DNA of 64,000 nucleotides from an uncultured Arachnia sp. (GTDB lineage: Bacteria; Actinomycetota; Actinomycetes; Propionibacteriales; Propionibacteriaceae): the NCBI GenBank assembly GCA_947499145.1, contig CANMNB010000005.1, forward strand, positions 310,001 through 374,000, written 5' to 3'. Below are positions 25,448 to 34,686 of this stretch, piece by piece; within the stretch, counting starts at the first letter, position 1; the number at the start of each line of letters is the position of its first letter. Below the pieces are notes generated by a model. It was not told the origin of the DNA, did not search any database, and saw only the letters and a program-made list of their open reading frames with translations. The position numbers and the translations under genes are program-made.

Positions 25448-26281
25448 GTGTCAGCACCCGGTTGGTACCCCGATCCCGCGTCCAGTGACGGTCAGTACCG
25501 CTACTGGGACGGTTCGGCCTGGACCAACGAGGTCTACGGCGGAGGCCAACGCACCCGCGGCACCAGGACCTGGGTCTGGTTCGCGGTCGGTCTCGCCGTC
25601 GTGGCAGTGGTCGTCGCCATTCTGGTCATGCGCCCCGGGGTGATTCCGGGCACGGCCGTGCCGGAGGACAGGAATTCCGCACGCCCCACGGGCAGCCAAT
25701 GGAACGAGCTGCCCCCGACGGAGACTCCCTCGAACCCGGACGATCCCGGGGACGGACAGCTCGTGGAGTGTCCCTCGAACAGCGACGAGATGCGCTCAGA
25801 CGTGGACTGGGGCCGCATCTCGGGCGGAGGGCTGTCCTTCGAAGCCAGGGACTGGGACGGCGGTTATGTCTACATCCCGTGGCTCTACGACCACAACTCG
25901 CAGACCCGCAGCATCGCTCCGGGATGGATGAGCAACATCAGCGTCGGGGTCGCCCGCTACGACGAGGGATTCGTGGACCCCCGGGTGACGGCCCAGCAGA
26001 TGATGGACTGCCTCGCCTCCTCCGACCTCTACTGGGGGTTCACGGGGCGCGAGGACCTCCGCGACGAGGCCTTCCAGCTCGACGGACGCCAGGGGTGGCG
26101 GATCACGGCCGACGTGTTCGTCGACAACCAGGGCGACATCAAGGGCGACGTCGTGGACGTCGTCGTCCTCGACACCGGCCGGGACGACGGCCTGTCGGTC
26201 TACATCTCCTGCGCCACGATCGACCACGAGGAGAATCTGGCGGAGGTGGCGGAGGCCTTCGAGTCGCTGCGCGTGGAGTAG
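25448..26281 (+). CDS. DUF2510 membrane-anchored protein, copy 2
   Basis: A 277-aa paralogue of the preceding gene: DUF2510 ([21 protein letters not shown]), a membrane segment ([19 protein letters not shown]) and an extracytoplasmic domain. Both copies share the motif DxNSARPTGxQWxELPP after the membrane segment, the phrase DEAF near the middle of the outer domain, and E-x-AxALESLR-like ends, showing tandem duplication followed by divergence. Function unknown. The GTG start is chosen from the -10 box spacing and because it places DUF2510 at the N-terminus. Confidence 0.8.
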   Translation: MSAPGWYPDPASSDGQYRYWDGSAWTNEVYGGGQRTRGTRTWVWFAVGLAVVAVVVAILVMRPGVIPGTAVPEDRNSARPTGSQWNELPPTETPSNPDDPGDGQLVECPSNSDEMRSDVDWGRISGGGLSFEARDWDGGYVYIPWLYDHNSQTRSIAPGWMSNISVGVARYDEGFVDPRVTAQQMMDCLASSDLYWGFTGREDLRDEAFQLDGRQGWRITADVFVDNQGDIKGDVVDVVVLDTGRDDGLSVYISCATIDHEENLAEVAEAFESLRVE

Positions 26282-26300
26282 CCGGCATGAACGACCCGAT

Positions 26301-26306
26301 TAGACT
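26301..26306 (+). promoter_or_regulatory. -10 box, leaderless start of map
   Basis: TAGACT ends 7 nt before the GTG at 26314. It decides the start among several in-frame options. Confidence 0.5.
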
Positions 26307-26313
26307 GGCCGCC

Positions 26314-27168
26314 GTGACCCGAATCGCCCCGCATCCCCTGACCCCGCGTCGAGACGTGCCCCGCTCCATCACGCGTCCGGAGTATGTCGATCGCCCCGCC
26401 CCCGCCCCCTACACCGGCTCCGACGTGCAGACCCCGGACGTCATCGAGCGCATGAGGGAGGCCGGTCGAATCGCCGCGGATGCGATGCACGAGGCCGGCA
26501 AGGCCATCGCGCCGGGCGTCACGACCGACGAACTGGACCGCATCGCCCACGACTACATGCTCGACCACGGTGCCTACCCCTCGGCATTGGGGTACCGCGG
26601 ATTCCCGAAGTCGGTGTGCACCTCGGTCAACGAGGTGATCTGCCACGGCATCCCGGACACCCGGCCCCTGGAGGACGGCGACCTCGTCAAGATCGACGTC
26701 ACGGCGTACAAGAACGGCGTCCACGGTGACAACTGCCACACCTTCTTCTGCGGCGACGTCGACGAGGAGTCTCGCCTCCTGACCGAGCGCACCCAGGAGG
26801 CACTGAACCGCGCGATCAAGGCTGTGCGACCCGGGCGACCCATCTCCGTCATCGGCCGAGTGATCGAGAGCTACGCCAAGCGCTTCGGATACGGCGTGGT
26901 CCGCGACTACACGGGCCACGGCGTCCACACCGCCTTCCACTCGGGCCTGGTGATCCTGCACTACGACGAGCCGCGCCTCGACACCGTGATGAAGCCCGGC
27001 ATGACGTTCACCATCGAGCCGATGCTCGCGCTGGGCGAGCCGGACTCCGAGGTGTGGGACGACGACTGGACCGTGGTCACGCTCGACGGCTCGCGCGTCG
27101 CCCAGTTCGAGCACAGCCTCGTCGTGACCGAGACCGGGGCGGAGATCCTCACGCTGCCCAGCAGCTGA
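26314..27168 (+). CDS. map: Type I methionine aminopeptidase
   Basis: A 284-aa dinuclear-metal enzyme that trims the initiator methionine from new proteins. The pita-bread fold begins at [19 protein letters not shown]. Metal-site segments are [39 protein letters not shown] and FEHSLVVTE. The approximately 40-residue N-terminal extension with a PxP-rich stretch resembles the SH3-binding extension of mycobacterial MetAP1c. The rnpB gene lies tail to tail 6 nt away. Confidence 0.95.
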   Translation: MTRIAPHPLTPRRDVPRSITRPEYVDRPAPAPYTGSDVQTPDVIERMREAGRIAADAMHEAGKAIAPGVTTDELDRIAHDYMLDHGAYPSALGYRGFPKSVCTSVNEVICHGIPDTRPLEDGDLVKIDVTAYKNGVHGDNCHTFFCGDVDEESRLLTERTQEALNRAIKAVRPGRPISVIGRVIESYAKRFGYGVVRDYTGHGVHTAFHSGLVILHYDEPRLDTVMKPGMTFTIEPMLALGEPDSEVWDDDWTVVTLDGSRVAQFEHSLVVTETGAEILTLPSS

Positions 27169-27174
27169 GGAGGG

Positions 27175-27546
27175 GGACGAGCCGGCCTGTAAGCCGGATT
27201 CTGTAGTCGATGACCATCCATCTGAGGCCCGCCGTTACCGACGGGCTCCTGCAACCTACCCGGACACCTCGCGCGAGCAACGCTCAAACGGTGTCCGCGG
27301 CCGGCGGACCGACCTTCTTGGTCTTGCTCCGGGTGGGGTTTGCCGAGCCGCACCGGTCACCCGGTGCGCTGGTGGTCTCTTACACCGCCGTTTCACCCTT
27401 ACCCGGCCTGCGCCGGGCGGTCTGTTCTCTGTGGCACTGTCCCGCGGGTCACCCCGGGTGGGCGTTACCCACCACCCTGCTCTTCGGAGTCCGGACTTTC
27501 CTCAGCGCCCGTGGGTGCCGCGGTCATCCGGCCGACTCGTCCGACC
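27175..27546 (-). ncRNA. rnpB: RNase P RNA (type A)
   Basis: The catalytic RNA that matures tRNA 5' ends. The minus strand shows the universal cores: GAGGAAAGTCCGGACTCC near the 5' end, ACAGTGCCACAGAGAACA, GGTAAGGGTGAAACGGCGG and, near the 3' end, ACAGAATCCGGCTTACAGG. The ends GGACGAG-T-CGGCC and GGCCG-G-CTCGTCC pair to form P1, which sets the limits given. It lies between map and the RNB gene, with no protein-coding content in either strand. Confidence 0.97.
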
Positions 27547-27550
27547 TACG

Positions 27551-27556
27551 AGTATA
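27551..27556 (-). promoter_or_regulatory. -10 box of rnpB
   Basis: TATACT on the minus strand lies about 7 nt upstream of the folded 5' end of the RNA. The -35 region overlaps the end of the RNB gene and is weak. Confidence 0.6.
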
Positions 27557-27560
27557 GGCC

Positions 27561-29000
27561 TCAGTTGGGGAAGTTGAACGTGAGCTTCCCCGTGACGAGG
27601 TCGACCTTGTCCAGCCGCACGCGCACGTGGCTGCCGACATCGCGCTTGTCGGCCGTGAGCTCCGCCTCGACGGCCGGGTCCGCGATCTGGAAGGTTCCCG
27701 CTCCGGTCTTGGGATAGACGTCGATCAGGACCGCCTCGAAGATCTCCCCCACCCGGTCCTTCAGGACCAGCGCCTCTGCCAGGTCCACGACGCCGCGCTC
27801 GTAGGATCCCGCCCGGCGGCCGGACTGCACCATCTGCTCCGGAAGCTCCGGCAGCGCCTCGCGCACCCAGTCCGGCACCGGCGTGCCGTGCGACAGGGAA
27901 AGGCAGACCTCGAGCACGAAACGGTCCACGAGCCGTCGCAGCGGTGCCGTCGTGTGTGCATAGGGCGTGGCGAGCGCGGCGTGCTCCAGGTTCTCGTCCG
28001 GCACGTGGCCGTCGAATGCCAGGTAGCCCGCCCCGCGGAAAAGCATCGTGCACTTGACCATGGCGGCGAGCTGCTCCGGTTCGCTGGGGTCGAGGCCGCG
28101 GACGAACTCCGGATAGGGCATCCCCTTCGGCCATTCGACACCGAGCGTCCTGACGGCGCGTCGGAGCCGGTTGATGGCGTGCTCGTCAGCCGGCGGCAGC
28201 GTCCGCACGACTCCCACCTCGCCCTCGAGCATCAGGTGGGCGGCCGCGATGCCGGTCATCAACGAGATCTGGGCGTTGAAGTCCTCCACGGGCTTCAACT
28301 CGCGGAACACCGGCAGCCACGTGTTGCCGTCCGTGACGATCTCCTGGTCCGGCAGGTTGAGGCTGATGCCACCACGCTCGGCCTCGATCGCCTGGCGCAG
28401 CGGACCCACCTCGGCCAGCAGCGAGATGGTCTCCCCTGCGGTGCCCGCGTCCAGCTCGGCCTGCACCCCCTCGTAGTTCAGCTTGGCCCGGTTCACGACC
28501 ATGGCCCGTTCGAGCGTGGTCTCCTGCACCACGCCGCGAGCGTCGAGGTGGTGTGCCCACACGACGGCCGGCCGGGGCTGCCCGTCGGCGAGCAGCGAGG
28601 CGGCATGCTCGCTGAGGTCGGATGGGTGCAGGGGAATGCGGGCGCTGGGCGCGTAGAGGGTCTGTCCGCGCTCGTGCGCCTCGCGGTCGATGGGCGACCC
28701 CGGCTCGACCCAGGCACCGACGTCGGCGATGCCGTAGCGCACCAGGTAGCCGTCGCCCTCCCGCTCGATGTGGAGGACCTGGTCGAGATCCATGGCCGAC
28801 GGTGGGTCGATCGCGACGAACTCGACGTGGGTCAGGTCGGCGTGCTGGGGGAAGTCGGGCGGGTTCTCACGCAGTCGACGGGCCTGCTCGCGGACGTCGT
28901 CGGGAAAGTGTTCGGGAAGCTCCAGCGACTTCTGCAGGCGCAGGATGCCGCGATGGAGGTCCTCCGGGATGGACGCGATCTCGATGTGTCGCCGGGGCAT
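27561..29000 (-). CDS. RNB-domain exoribonuclease (RNase II-like)
   Basis: A 479-aa 3'-to-5' exoribonuclease. The RNB core is clear: VEFVAIDPPSAMDLDQVLHIE holds the magnesium-binding aspartates, then YGIADVGAWV, LYAPSARIPLHPSDLSEHAASLLADGQPRPAV, and the C-terminal YAHTTAPLRRLVDRFV. It is shorter than E. coli RNase II (644 aa) and RNase R and seems to lack the N-terminal cold-shock domains, as in the actinobacterial short form. The start at 29000 is preferred because residues upstream translate the neighbouring gene. It follows the zinc-ribbon gene by 1 nt, so the two form an operon. Confidence 0.85.
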   Translation of the reverse strand: MPRRHIEIASIPEDLHRGILRLQKSLELPEHFPDDVREQARRLRENPPDFPQHADLTHVEFVAIDPPSAMDLDQVLHIEREGDGYLVRYGIADVGAWVEPGSPIDREAHERGQTLYAPSARIPLHPSDLSEHAASLLADGQPRPAVVWAHHLDARGVVQETTLERAMVVNRAKLNYEGVQAELDAGTAGETISLLAEVGPLRQAIEAERGGISLNLPDQEIVTDGNTWLPVFRELKPVEDFNAQISLMTGIAAAHLMLEGEVGVVRTLPPADEHAINRLRRAVRTLGVEWPKGMPYPEFVRGLDPSEPEQLAAMVKCTMLFRGAGYLAFDGHVPDENLEHAALATPYAHTTAPLRRLVDRFVLEVCLSLSHGTPVPDWVREALPELPEQMVQSGRRAGSYERGVVDLAEALVLKDRVGEIFEAVLIDVYPKTGAGTFQIADPAVEAELTADKRDVGSHVRVRLDKVDLVTGKLTFNFPN

Positions 29001-29001
29001 G

Positions 29002-29742
29002 TCAGAGCCCCGAGTCCTCGGTGCGCACCAGGATGCGCTCGCACTCCACGCAACGCAGTACCTGGTCGGCGGGGGCCTTCCGGTAACTGTCGAGGTCCGA
29101 GACCGTCGCCTCGAGCTGGCAGCCCGTGCAGCGACCACGGTGGAGCTTGGCGGCCCCGACGCCGCTGTGCTCCCGGATCCGCTCGTACAGCTTCGTCAGG
29201 TCGGCCGGGAGGTCCTTCGCGACCCCCTGCCGTGCTGCGATGAGGTCCTTGGCCTCGGCGGTGAGCTTGGCCACGGCCGCGTCTCGCTCAGCGACCTGCT
29301 CCCGGAGCTCCGCCTCCACGTCGGCCTTCCGTCCGGCGAGTCGCTGCACACGACCCTCCGCGTCCTCCACCCGTCCCATCACGTCGAGCTCCGCGTCCTC
29401 GAGGTCGGAGATGCGGCGCTTCAGCCGCTCCACCTCCTCGGTGAGACCCCTCAGGGTCTTGCCGTCGCTGATGGATCCGTCGTTGACGCGCACGGATTCT
29501 CTCTCCAGCCGCGCCCGGACCGGGACGAGGTCCGCCTCGGCGCGACGCACGGCGACCTGGAGGTCGTCCAGCTCGGTGGTGGCGACGATGAGGTCATCGG
29601 TGATCTCCTGCCGCACCGACATCAGCTCCGCGATCCTCTTGTGCTGCGGCAGCGCACGGGCGGCGTGCTGGACCCGCGCCACTTCCTGGTCCAGGTCGGC
29701 GAGGTTGAGCAGACGTTGCTGGTGGGCGGGCTCGGCGCGCAT
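29002..29742 (-). CDS. Coiled-coil protein with C-terminal C4 zinc ribbon (CT398-like)
   Basis: A 246-aa protein. Residues about 5-175 are long charged heptad helices (DLDQEVARVQHAARALPQHKRIAEL and onward). The C-terminus holds a C4 zinc ribbon built from CTGC and CVEC pairs, in the arrangement of the CT398/DUF164 family. The family is thought to act as a nucleic-acid or protein chaperone, but no defined role is established. The start at 29742 has GGGAG 5 nt upstream. It sits directly upstream of the RNB nuclease, a common actinobacterial pairing that hints at RNA metabolism. Confidence 0.82.
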   Translation of the reverse strand: MRAEPAHQQRLLNLADLDQEVARVQHAARALPQHKRIAELMSVRQEITDDLIVATTELDDLQVAVRRAEADLVPVRARLERESVRVNDGSISDGKTLRGLTEEVERLKRRISDLEDAELDVMGRVEDAEGRVQRLAGRKADVEAELREQVAERDAAVAKLTAEAKDLIAARQGVAKDLPADLTKLYERIREHSGVGAAKLHRGRCTGCQLEATVSDLDSYRKAPADQVLRCVECERILVRTEDSGL

Positions 29743-29809
29743 GTGACTCCCGTGACGTGGTCGGACCTTGTTGGGGGCCCAATCTACTAGGCCGTCGGGG
29801 ACCCCCGGA

Positions 29810-29815
29810 TACAAT
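29810..29815 (+). promoter_or_regulatory. -10 box, leaderless start of aminopeptidase P
   Basis: TACAAT ends 7 nt before the ATG at 29823. A separate minus-strand TAGATT (29787-29782) may serve the zinc-ribbon gene. Confidence 0.5.
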
Positions 29816-29822
29816 CGCCCCC

Positions 29823-31292
29823 ATGACGGCAGAGGTTGAGGACAAGGTGGCGGACGAGGCCGAGGGGAAGGCACCGGACAACCGCAAGCCCCCGTACTCG
29901 GAGGCCTTCAAGAAGTTCATCGTCTCGGGTTGGGCGCCCTACCCCGGCGAGCCTCCGGCTCGGCTGGCCGCAGCCGACCACACCGCCGCACGGCACGCCC
30001 GGCTCCGCGAGGTGTTCCCCGACGCCACCCTCGTGGTGCCGGCGGGCCCCTTCAAGGTGCGGTCCAATGACACGGACTACCGCTTCCGGCCCCACACCGC
30101 CTTCGCCTACCTCAGCGGACTCGGAGAGGACCGGGAACCCGACGCCGTGCTGGTGCTGGAGCCCGCGACGGGGGCCACGTTGTACTTCCGTCCCCGCTGC
30201 CCCCGCACCGACGAGGAGTTCTACGCGTCCTCCCGTTACGGCGAGATGTGGGTCGGAACCCGCGACTCGCTCGAGGAGATGTCGCACCGCATCGGTCTGC
30301 CCACCCGGGACATCCGGGAACTCGAGGAGGCCCTCACCGGTGCGGACAACCTCGTGGTCCTGCGCGAAGCGGACCCGGACGTCACCGCGATGGTGGACCG
30401 GCTGCGGGAGGGCGACAGCGACGTTGATGACCGACTGGCCGTCGAGGTGTCGGAGATGCGCTTCACCAAGGACGAGTTCGAGGTCGGCGAGCTGCGTCGG
30501 GCCTGTGACGCCACCCGCGTCGGCTTCGAGGCCGTGGCACGGGAACTGCCCAACGCCGTCGCGAACGGCAGGGGCGAGCGCTGGGTCGAGGGCGTCTTCG
30601 CCCTGCACGCCCGCCACCTGGGAAACGCCGTCGGCTACGACACGATCGCCGCCGGCGGTGACCACGCGAACACGCTGCACTGGATCCGCAACGACGGCAA
30701 CCTCATCGACGGCGACCTGCTCCTGCTGGACGCCGGCGTCGAGGTGGATTCGCTCTACACGGCGGACGTGACGCGCACCCTTCCGGTGAACGGCCGGTTC
30801 ACCGAGGCGCAGCGCCGGGTCTACGACGTCGTCCTCGCCGCGCAGCAGGCGGGTATCGACGCCTGCCGACCGGGCGCGCTGTTCACCGATCCCCACATGG
30901 CCGCCATCCGCGTCATCGCGGAGTTCTTCGAGGAGTTGGGCATCCTCCCCGGCACGGCAGAGGAGTCGTTGGCCGAGGATGGTGGCTACCACCGCCGCTG
31001 GATGGTGCACGGCACCTCGCACCACCTCGGTCTGGACGTCCACGACTGCGCGCAGGCTCGGCGGGAGACCTACCGTGAGGGGGAGCTCAAGCCCGGCATG
31101 GTGATCACGGTGGAGCCCGGGATCTACTTCAAGTCAACCGACCAGCTCGTCCCGGAGGAATTCCGCGGCATCGGCATCCGGATCGAGGACGACATCCTCA
31201 TCACCCATGATGGGGCGGAGAACCTGTCGGCTGCGCTGCCCCGCGAGGCGAACGAGGTCGAGGCGTGGCTGCGGAAGCTCGCGGGCAGCTGA
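29823..31292 (+). CDS. pepP: Xaa-Pro aminopeptidase (aminopeptidase P, M24B)
   Basis: A 489-aa dimanganese peptidase removing N-terminal residues in front of proline. The N-terminal AMP_N domain includes FKVRSNDTDYRFRPHTAFAYLSGL. The catalytic pita-bread domain has LLLDAGVEVDSLYTADVTRT (two metal aspartates), GTSHHLGLDVHD (metal histidine and catalytic histidine), TVEPGIYF and GIRIEDDIL (metal glutamates). The start at 29823 is supported by the TACAAT box 7 nt before it. It diverges from the zinc-ribbon gene and converges with the alpha/beta hydrolase. Confidence 0.94.
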   Translation: MTAEVEDKVADEAEGKAPDNRKPPYSEAFKKFIVSGWAPYPGEPPARLAAADHTAARHARLREVFPDATLVVPAGPFKVRSNDTDYRFRPHTAFAYLSGLGEDREPDAVLVLEPATGATLYFRPRCPRTDEEFYASSRYGEMWVGTRDSLEEMSHRIGLPTRDIRELEEALTGADNLVVLREADPDVTAMVDRLREGDSDVDDRLAVEVSEMRFTKDEFEVGELRRACDATRVGFEAVARELPNAVANGRGERWVEGVFALHARHLGNAVGYDTIAAGGDHANTLHWIRNDGNLIDGDLLLLDAGVEVDSLYTADVTRTLPVNGRFTEAQRRVYDVVLAAQQAGIDACRPGALFTDPHMAAIRVIAEFFEELGILPGTAEESLAEDGGYHRRWMVHGTSHHLGLDVHDCAQARRETYREGELKPGMVITVEPGIYFKSTDQLVPEEFRGIGIRIEDDILITHDGAENLSAALPREANEVEAWLRKLAGS

Positions 31293-31301
31293 GGGCGCGG
31301 C

Positions 31302-32123
31302 TCAGTCGTCGGCTTGGGCCCTGATCACGGGGCGGTCCTGGCGCTCCATGAAGTTGAGGAGCAGCGTGGCCACATCACCCGGTGCCGCCACGGTGACCTG
31401 GTGGGCCACGTCCGGGATCACGTGCAGCTCTGCGCCCGGTACCTCCGTCCCCACGTCCTCGATCGCGGCCATCGGGGTGGAGGCGTCGCGCTCGCCGGCG
31501 ACCACCAGGAGCGGGCACCGGATGTCGGCCAGGTCCCCGGTGACGTCATGGGCCGCGAGGGAGCGGCACAGCTGGGCGTAGGAGTGGTCGTCGGCCACGG
31601 CCACTCCCTCCATCACGACGTCGACGATGCCCGGGTGCTGTGCACGGAAACCCGGCGTGAACCACCGCTTGGTGGTCTCCTCCACGAGTTGCTGCGTGCC
31701 GTTGGCCTCGACGCTGTCGGCGCGGTCCAACCAGCGCTGCGGTTCGCCGAGCTTGGCTGCGGAACACAGGACGGCCACCCCTGCCAGCTTGTCGGCGTGG
31801 TCCCGCGCGAGGTGGAGCCCCGTCGCACCTCCGATGGAAAGACCCGCGTAGAAGACTGGCCTGTCGGGGTGGCGGCGCTGCAGCTCCTCCACGACGTCCG
31901 CGACGGCCGACGCCACCACGTCGAGCGTGGGCTCGTCGCTGTCGTCCCAGGCCGGCGTCAGCGCGTGACCCGGGTAGTCGACGAAGACGACCATCGCATG
32001 GTCGTCCAGGCGCTGGGCGATGGGCGTCCACTGGTGCTGGGCGTTGCCACCGAGGGAGGGGGCGACCACCAGGATGCGCTCGGCCGTCGTCTCGGGGTTG
32101 AACGTGTCCCAGGTGAGTTCCAT
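31302..32123 (-). CDS. Alpha/beta hydrolase
   Basis: A 273-aa serine hydrolase with the full triad: nucleophile elbow GLSIGG, acid in AGERDAST, and histidine in DVAHQVTVAAPGD. Overall it resembles 3-oxoadipate enol-lactonases (PcaD-like), including VFYAGLSIGGATGLHLARDHADKLAGVAVLCSAAKLG, but no protocatechuate genes lie nearby, so the substrate is open. GGAAGG precedes the ATG. Its upstream neighbour on the same strand is the methyltransferase gene. Confidence 0.82.
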   Translation of the reverse strand: MELTWDTFNPETTAERILVVAPSLGGNAQHQWTPIAQRLDDHAMVVFVDYPGHALTPAWDDSDEPTLDVVASAVADVVEELQRRHPDRPVFYAGLSIGGATGLHLARDHADKLAGVAVLCSAAKLGEPQRWLDRADSVEANGTQQLVEETTKRWFTPGFRAQHPGIVDVVMEGVAVADDHSYAQLCRSLAAHDVTGDLADIRCPLLVVAGERDASTPMAAIEDVGTEVPGAELHVIPDVAHQVTVAAPGDVATLLLNFMERQDRPVIRAQADD

Positions 32124-32192
32124 GTGCTGGCCTTCCGTGAAGCGTGTTCACAGGTCAGCCAACCACATCGCGCGCTCACCCGTGGCGTGGGG

Positions 32193-32807
32193 TCACCCGT
32201 GCCGATGGCCCAGCGCCTGCACGACGCTGGCCAACCCCTGGTGGGCCATCCCCTCGAAGACCCGGCGCTCGTCGAGCCGCACATCCAGGCGCCAGCCCTG
32301 CCAGTCCTGTTCGACGTCGCGGCGCGTCATGAGACGCTCCGGGTCTGACGGCCCGCCGCTGCCCAGCGAGAGTTGCGCCGGCGTGAATGCCTCCAGCAGG
32401 AGCATCCCTCCGGGACGGGTCTGTTCGGTCGCCACGGCCGCCACCCGTCGACGGAGCTCTGGCGCCAGGTGCACCGAGATGCTCACGACGGCGTCCCACG
32501 GCTGGTCCGGGCCGGGCTGCTCGACCCAGTCGGCGAGGTCCACGAGCCAGGTGTCCACGGCCACACCGCGGTCCGAGGCCAGTGCTCGCGCCTTGGCCTG
32601 CGCGACCTCCGAGAAGTCGAGGCTGACGACGTCGTGGCCGCGGCTGGCCAGGAAGACGGCGTTGCGGCCCTCACCGTCGCCCAGGCACAGCACCCGAGAT
32701 CCCGGCCGCAAGAGCTTGGCCTGCGACTTCAGGAAGTCGTTGGGCTTGTAGCCATAGAGGTAGTTGGGGTGGGAGTAGCGGTCGTTCCAGTGGGCAGCGT
32801 CGGTCAT
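32193..32807 (-). CDS. SAM-dependent methyltransferase, class I
   Basis: A 204-aa small methyltransferase. The nucleotide-binding motif I reads GSRVLCLGDGEGRNAVFLASRGHDVVSLDFSE, with the acidic loop D for the ribose. The N-terminus WNDRYSHPNYLYGYKPNDFL resembles thiopurine- or tellurite-type methyltransferases; the true substrate is unknown. The ATG overlaps the stop of the upstream membrane gene (ATGA), so they are translationally coupled. The much longer open frame upstream in the same frame is not coding. Confidence 0.85.
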   Translation of the reverse strand: MTDAAHWNDRYSHPNYLYGYKPNDFLKSQAKLLRPGSRVLCLGDGEGRNAVFLASRGHDVVSLDFSEVAQAKARALASDRGVAVDTWLVDLADWVEQPGPDQPWDAVVSISVHLAPELRRRVAAVATEQTRPGGMLLLEAFTPAQLSLGSGGPSDPERLMTRRDVEQDWQGWRLDVRLDERRVFEGMAHQGLASVVQALGHRHG

Positions 32808-33301
32808 GCGATCTGGGAGGCACCGGGCCGCCGCGCGAGGACCTGGCGGGCCTCCTCGGCGCGCTTGTGCTCGCAGAGGAGTTCGTACGAGCTGGCGACG
32901 GTCTGGCGCATGGAGTCGAAGTCGCGCTTGCCACCGCTCAGCGAGTAGGCCAGGACAGCGCTCAGCACGCCGATGATGGCGCCCATCAGGAGACCGACGA
33001 GCAGCATCACCCAGGGGCTCGCCAGACCACCCGAGAAGAGGAACAGCATCAGCCCGACGAAGAGACCCATACCGAGCCCCGAGATGGCCCCGCCCGCGAT
33101 GACGCTGCCCCAGGTCTTGCGACCGATGACGCGCTCGACGGACCGAAGACCGGTGCCGACGATCATCAGGTTCTCGACGGGGAACTTCTCGTCGGCCAGG
33201 AAGTCGACGGCGGCCTGGGCGTCCTCGTAGCGGGTGAAGTCGGCGACCTTCTGCGGATACTCCAACTCGAAGGGACGCCCGGATGCGGGGATGGTGGTCA
33301 T
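32804..33301 (-). CDS. General-stress-type (GSP17M-like) membrane protein
   Basis: A 165-aa protein. Residues about 20-65 (VADFTRYEDAQAAVDFLADEKFPVENLMIVG) form the small ferredoxin-like domain found in general stress protein 17M relatives. Two membrane segments follow (GGAISGLGMGLFVGLMLFLFSGG and PWVMLLVGLLMGAIIGVLSAVLAY), then a charged tail. Function unknown. The ATG at 33301 has GAGGAG 9 nt upstream. It forms an operon with the methyltransferase and diverges from the MgtE-like gene. Confidence 0.78.
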   Translation of the reverse strand: MTTIPASGRPFELEYPQKVADFTRYEDAQAAVDFLADEKFPVENLMIVGTGLRSVERVIGRKTWGSVIAGGAISGLGMGLFVGLMLFLFSGGLASPWVMLLVGLLMGAIIGVLSAVLAYSLSGGKRDFDSMRQTVASSYELLCEHKRAEEARQVLARRPGASQIA

Positions 33302-33392
33302 GGTGCTCAGTGCTCCTCGGGCATGCACGCGGACAGGTGTGACGCAATCTAGCGCGCGATCGGGCCTCGGGCCGGATTCCGGGTCCGGCGTG

Positions 33393-33398
33393 TAGATT
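33393..33398 (+). promoter_or_regulatory. -10 box, leaderless start of the MgtE-like gene
   Basis: TAGATT ends 7 nt before the ATG at 33406. Confidence 0.5.
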
Positions 33399-33405
33399 TC
33401 GCCCC

Positions 33406-34686
33406 ATGGGCGCCAAGAACTCGCAGATCTTCATCTCGCGCGTGATCGGGCTTCCCCTCGTCGACGCTGCCGGTGACCAGGTGGGGCGCGTCAAGGACGT
33501 GGTGTTCCACCTTCGCACCGGGAACCTCGCCCCGCGCGTCCGCGGCCTCCTGGTGGAGCTGTTCGCCCGCCAGCGGATCTTCGTCCCCATGATCCGCGTC
33601 CACGACATCACGCCCAACCACGTCGCCATCCTCGGCCAGGTGGACACGCGTCGCTTCCTGAAGCGGGACGCCGAGCTGCTCGTGGACGCCGACCTGTTCG
33701 ACCGCACGGTCCCCCGCGAGACGCCGACGAAGATCTACGACGTCTCGATGGTCCAGGTCCGCAACCGCGAGTGGGAACTGCGGTCGGTGGCCCTGCGCAG
33801 CCGCGACCGCGTCAGCCGATTCGGATTCGGCGGGCGCAGCACGACGGAAGTCGTCGACTGGTCCGAGGTGCCGGACCTCGTCCTGGCCAAGGGACGCACG
33901 GCCGCCCATTTCGTCGCCGAGTTCTCCGACATGAAGGCCGCCGACGTCGCCAAGGAGCTGCACGACCTGGATCCGGAGCGGCTGGAGGAGGTGCTGGAGG
34001 CGCTCGATGACGAAACCCTGGCCGAGGCCCTGGAGGAGTTGCCGTCCAACGAGCAGGTGGAGCTGATCTCGACGCTGGACACCGAGCGCGCAGCCGACAT
34101 CCTCGGCGAGATGGACCCGGACGACGCCGCCGACCTCATCGCCGACCTGCCCGTCGACGTCGCGGAGGACCTGCTCCAACGCATGGAGCCCGAGGACGCC
34201 TCCGACGTCCGGCGTCTCATGACCTACGAGGAGTCGACCGCTGGCGGCATGATGACCCCGGAACCGATCATCCTCGACACCGACGCCACGGTCGCCCTGG
34301 CGCTGGCCCACTGCCGGGACGAGTCGCTGACGCCCGCCCTCGCGTCCATGGTGTTCATCACCCGGCCGCCCCTGGAGACCCCGTCCGGGCGGTACGTGGG
34401 CGCCGCCCACATCCAGCAGCTGCTGCGCTCCGCTCCCACCCTGCTGGTGGCGACGATGCTGGACACCAACCTGGAGCCCCTGCGACCCTCGAGCCCCCTG
34501 GCGGAGGTCAGCCGTTTCTTCGCCACCTACAACCTCGTCGTGGCTCCAGTCGTCAACGAGCAGGGGCAGCTCGTCGGTGCGGTCACCGTCGACGACGTCC
34601 TGGACCACATGCTGCCCGACGACTGGCGCGGCGACCACATGGACCAGCAGCCGGTGGCGGAGGAGGTGACCGATGGCACGCACTGA
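33406..34686 (+). CDS. Soluble MgtE-N/CBS protein with PRC-barrel start, no channel domain
   Basis: A 426-aa protein built from an N-terminal PRC-barrel-like region (VSRVIGLPLVDAAGDQVGRVKDVV-like, about 8-60), an MgtE_N superhelix with repeating L-E-LP/D-DDAADLI units (about 185-280), and two CBS domains (about 285-415; EESTAGGMMTPEP, LVVAPVVNEQGQLVGAVTVDDVLDHM). In MgtE these parts sense magnesium and gate the channel, but the membrane channel is missing here and no hydrophobic segments are seen. It probably senses magnesium or nucleotides and partners with the DUF1003 membrane protein whose gene overlaps it by 14 nt. Confidence 0.85.
   Translation: MGAKNSQIFISRVIGLPLVDAAGDQVGRVKDVVFHLRTGNLAPRVRGLLVELFARQRIFVPMIRVHDITPNHVAILGQVDTRRFLKRDAELLVDADLFDRTVPRETPTKIYDVSMVQVRNREWELRSVALRSRDRVSRFGFGGRSTTEVVDWSEVPDLVLAKGRTAAHFVAEFSDMKAADVAKELHDLDPERLEEVLEALDDETLAEALEELPSNEQVELISTLDTERAADILGEMDPDDAADLIADLPVDVAEDLLQRMEPEDASDVRRLMTYEESTAGGMMTPEPIILDTDATVALALAHCRDESLTPALASMVFITRPPLETPSGRYVGAAHIQQLLRSAPTLLVATMLDTNLEPLRPSSPLAEVSRFFATYNLVVAPVVNEQGQLVGAVTVDDVLDHMLPDDWRGDHMDQQPVAEEVTDGTH

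Noticed and set aside
27210-27717. Small open frames of 115-125 aa on the plus strand near 27.2-27.7 kb
   Set aside because: They lie across the RNase P RNA gene and the RNB gene, whose identity is secure.
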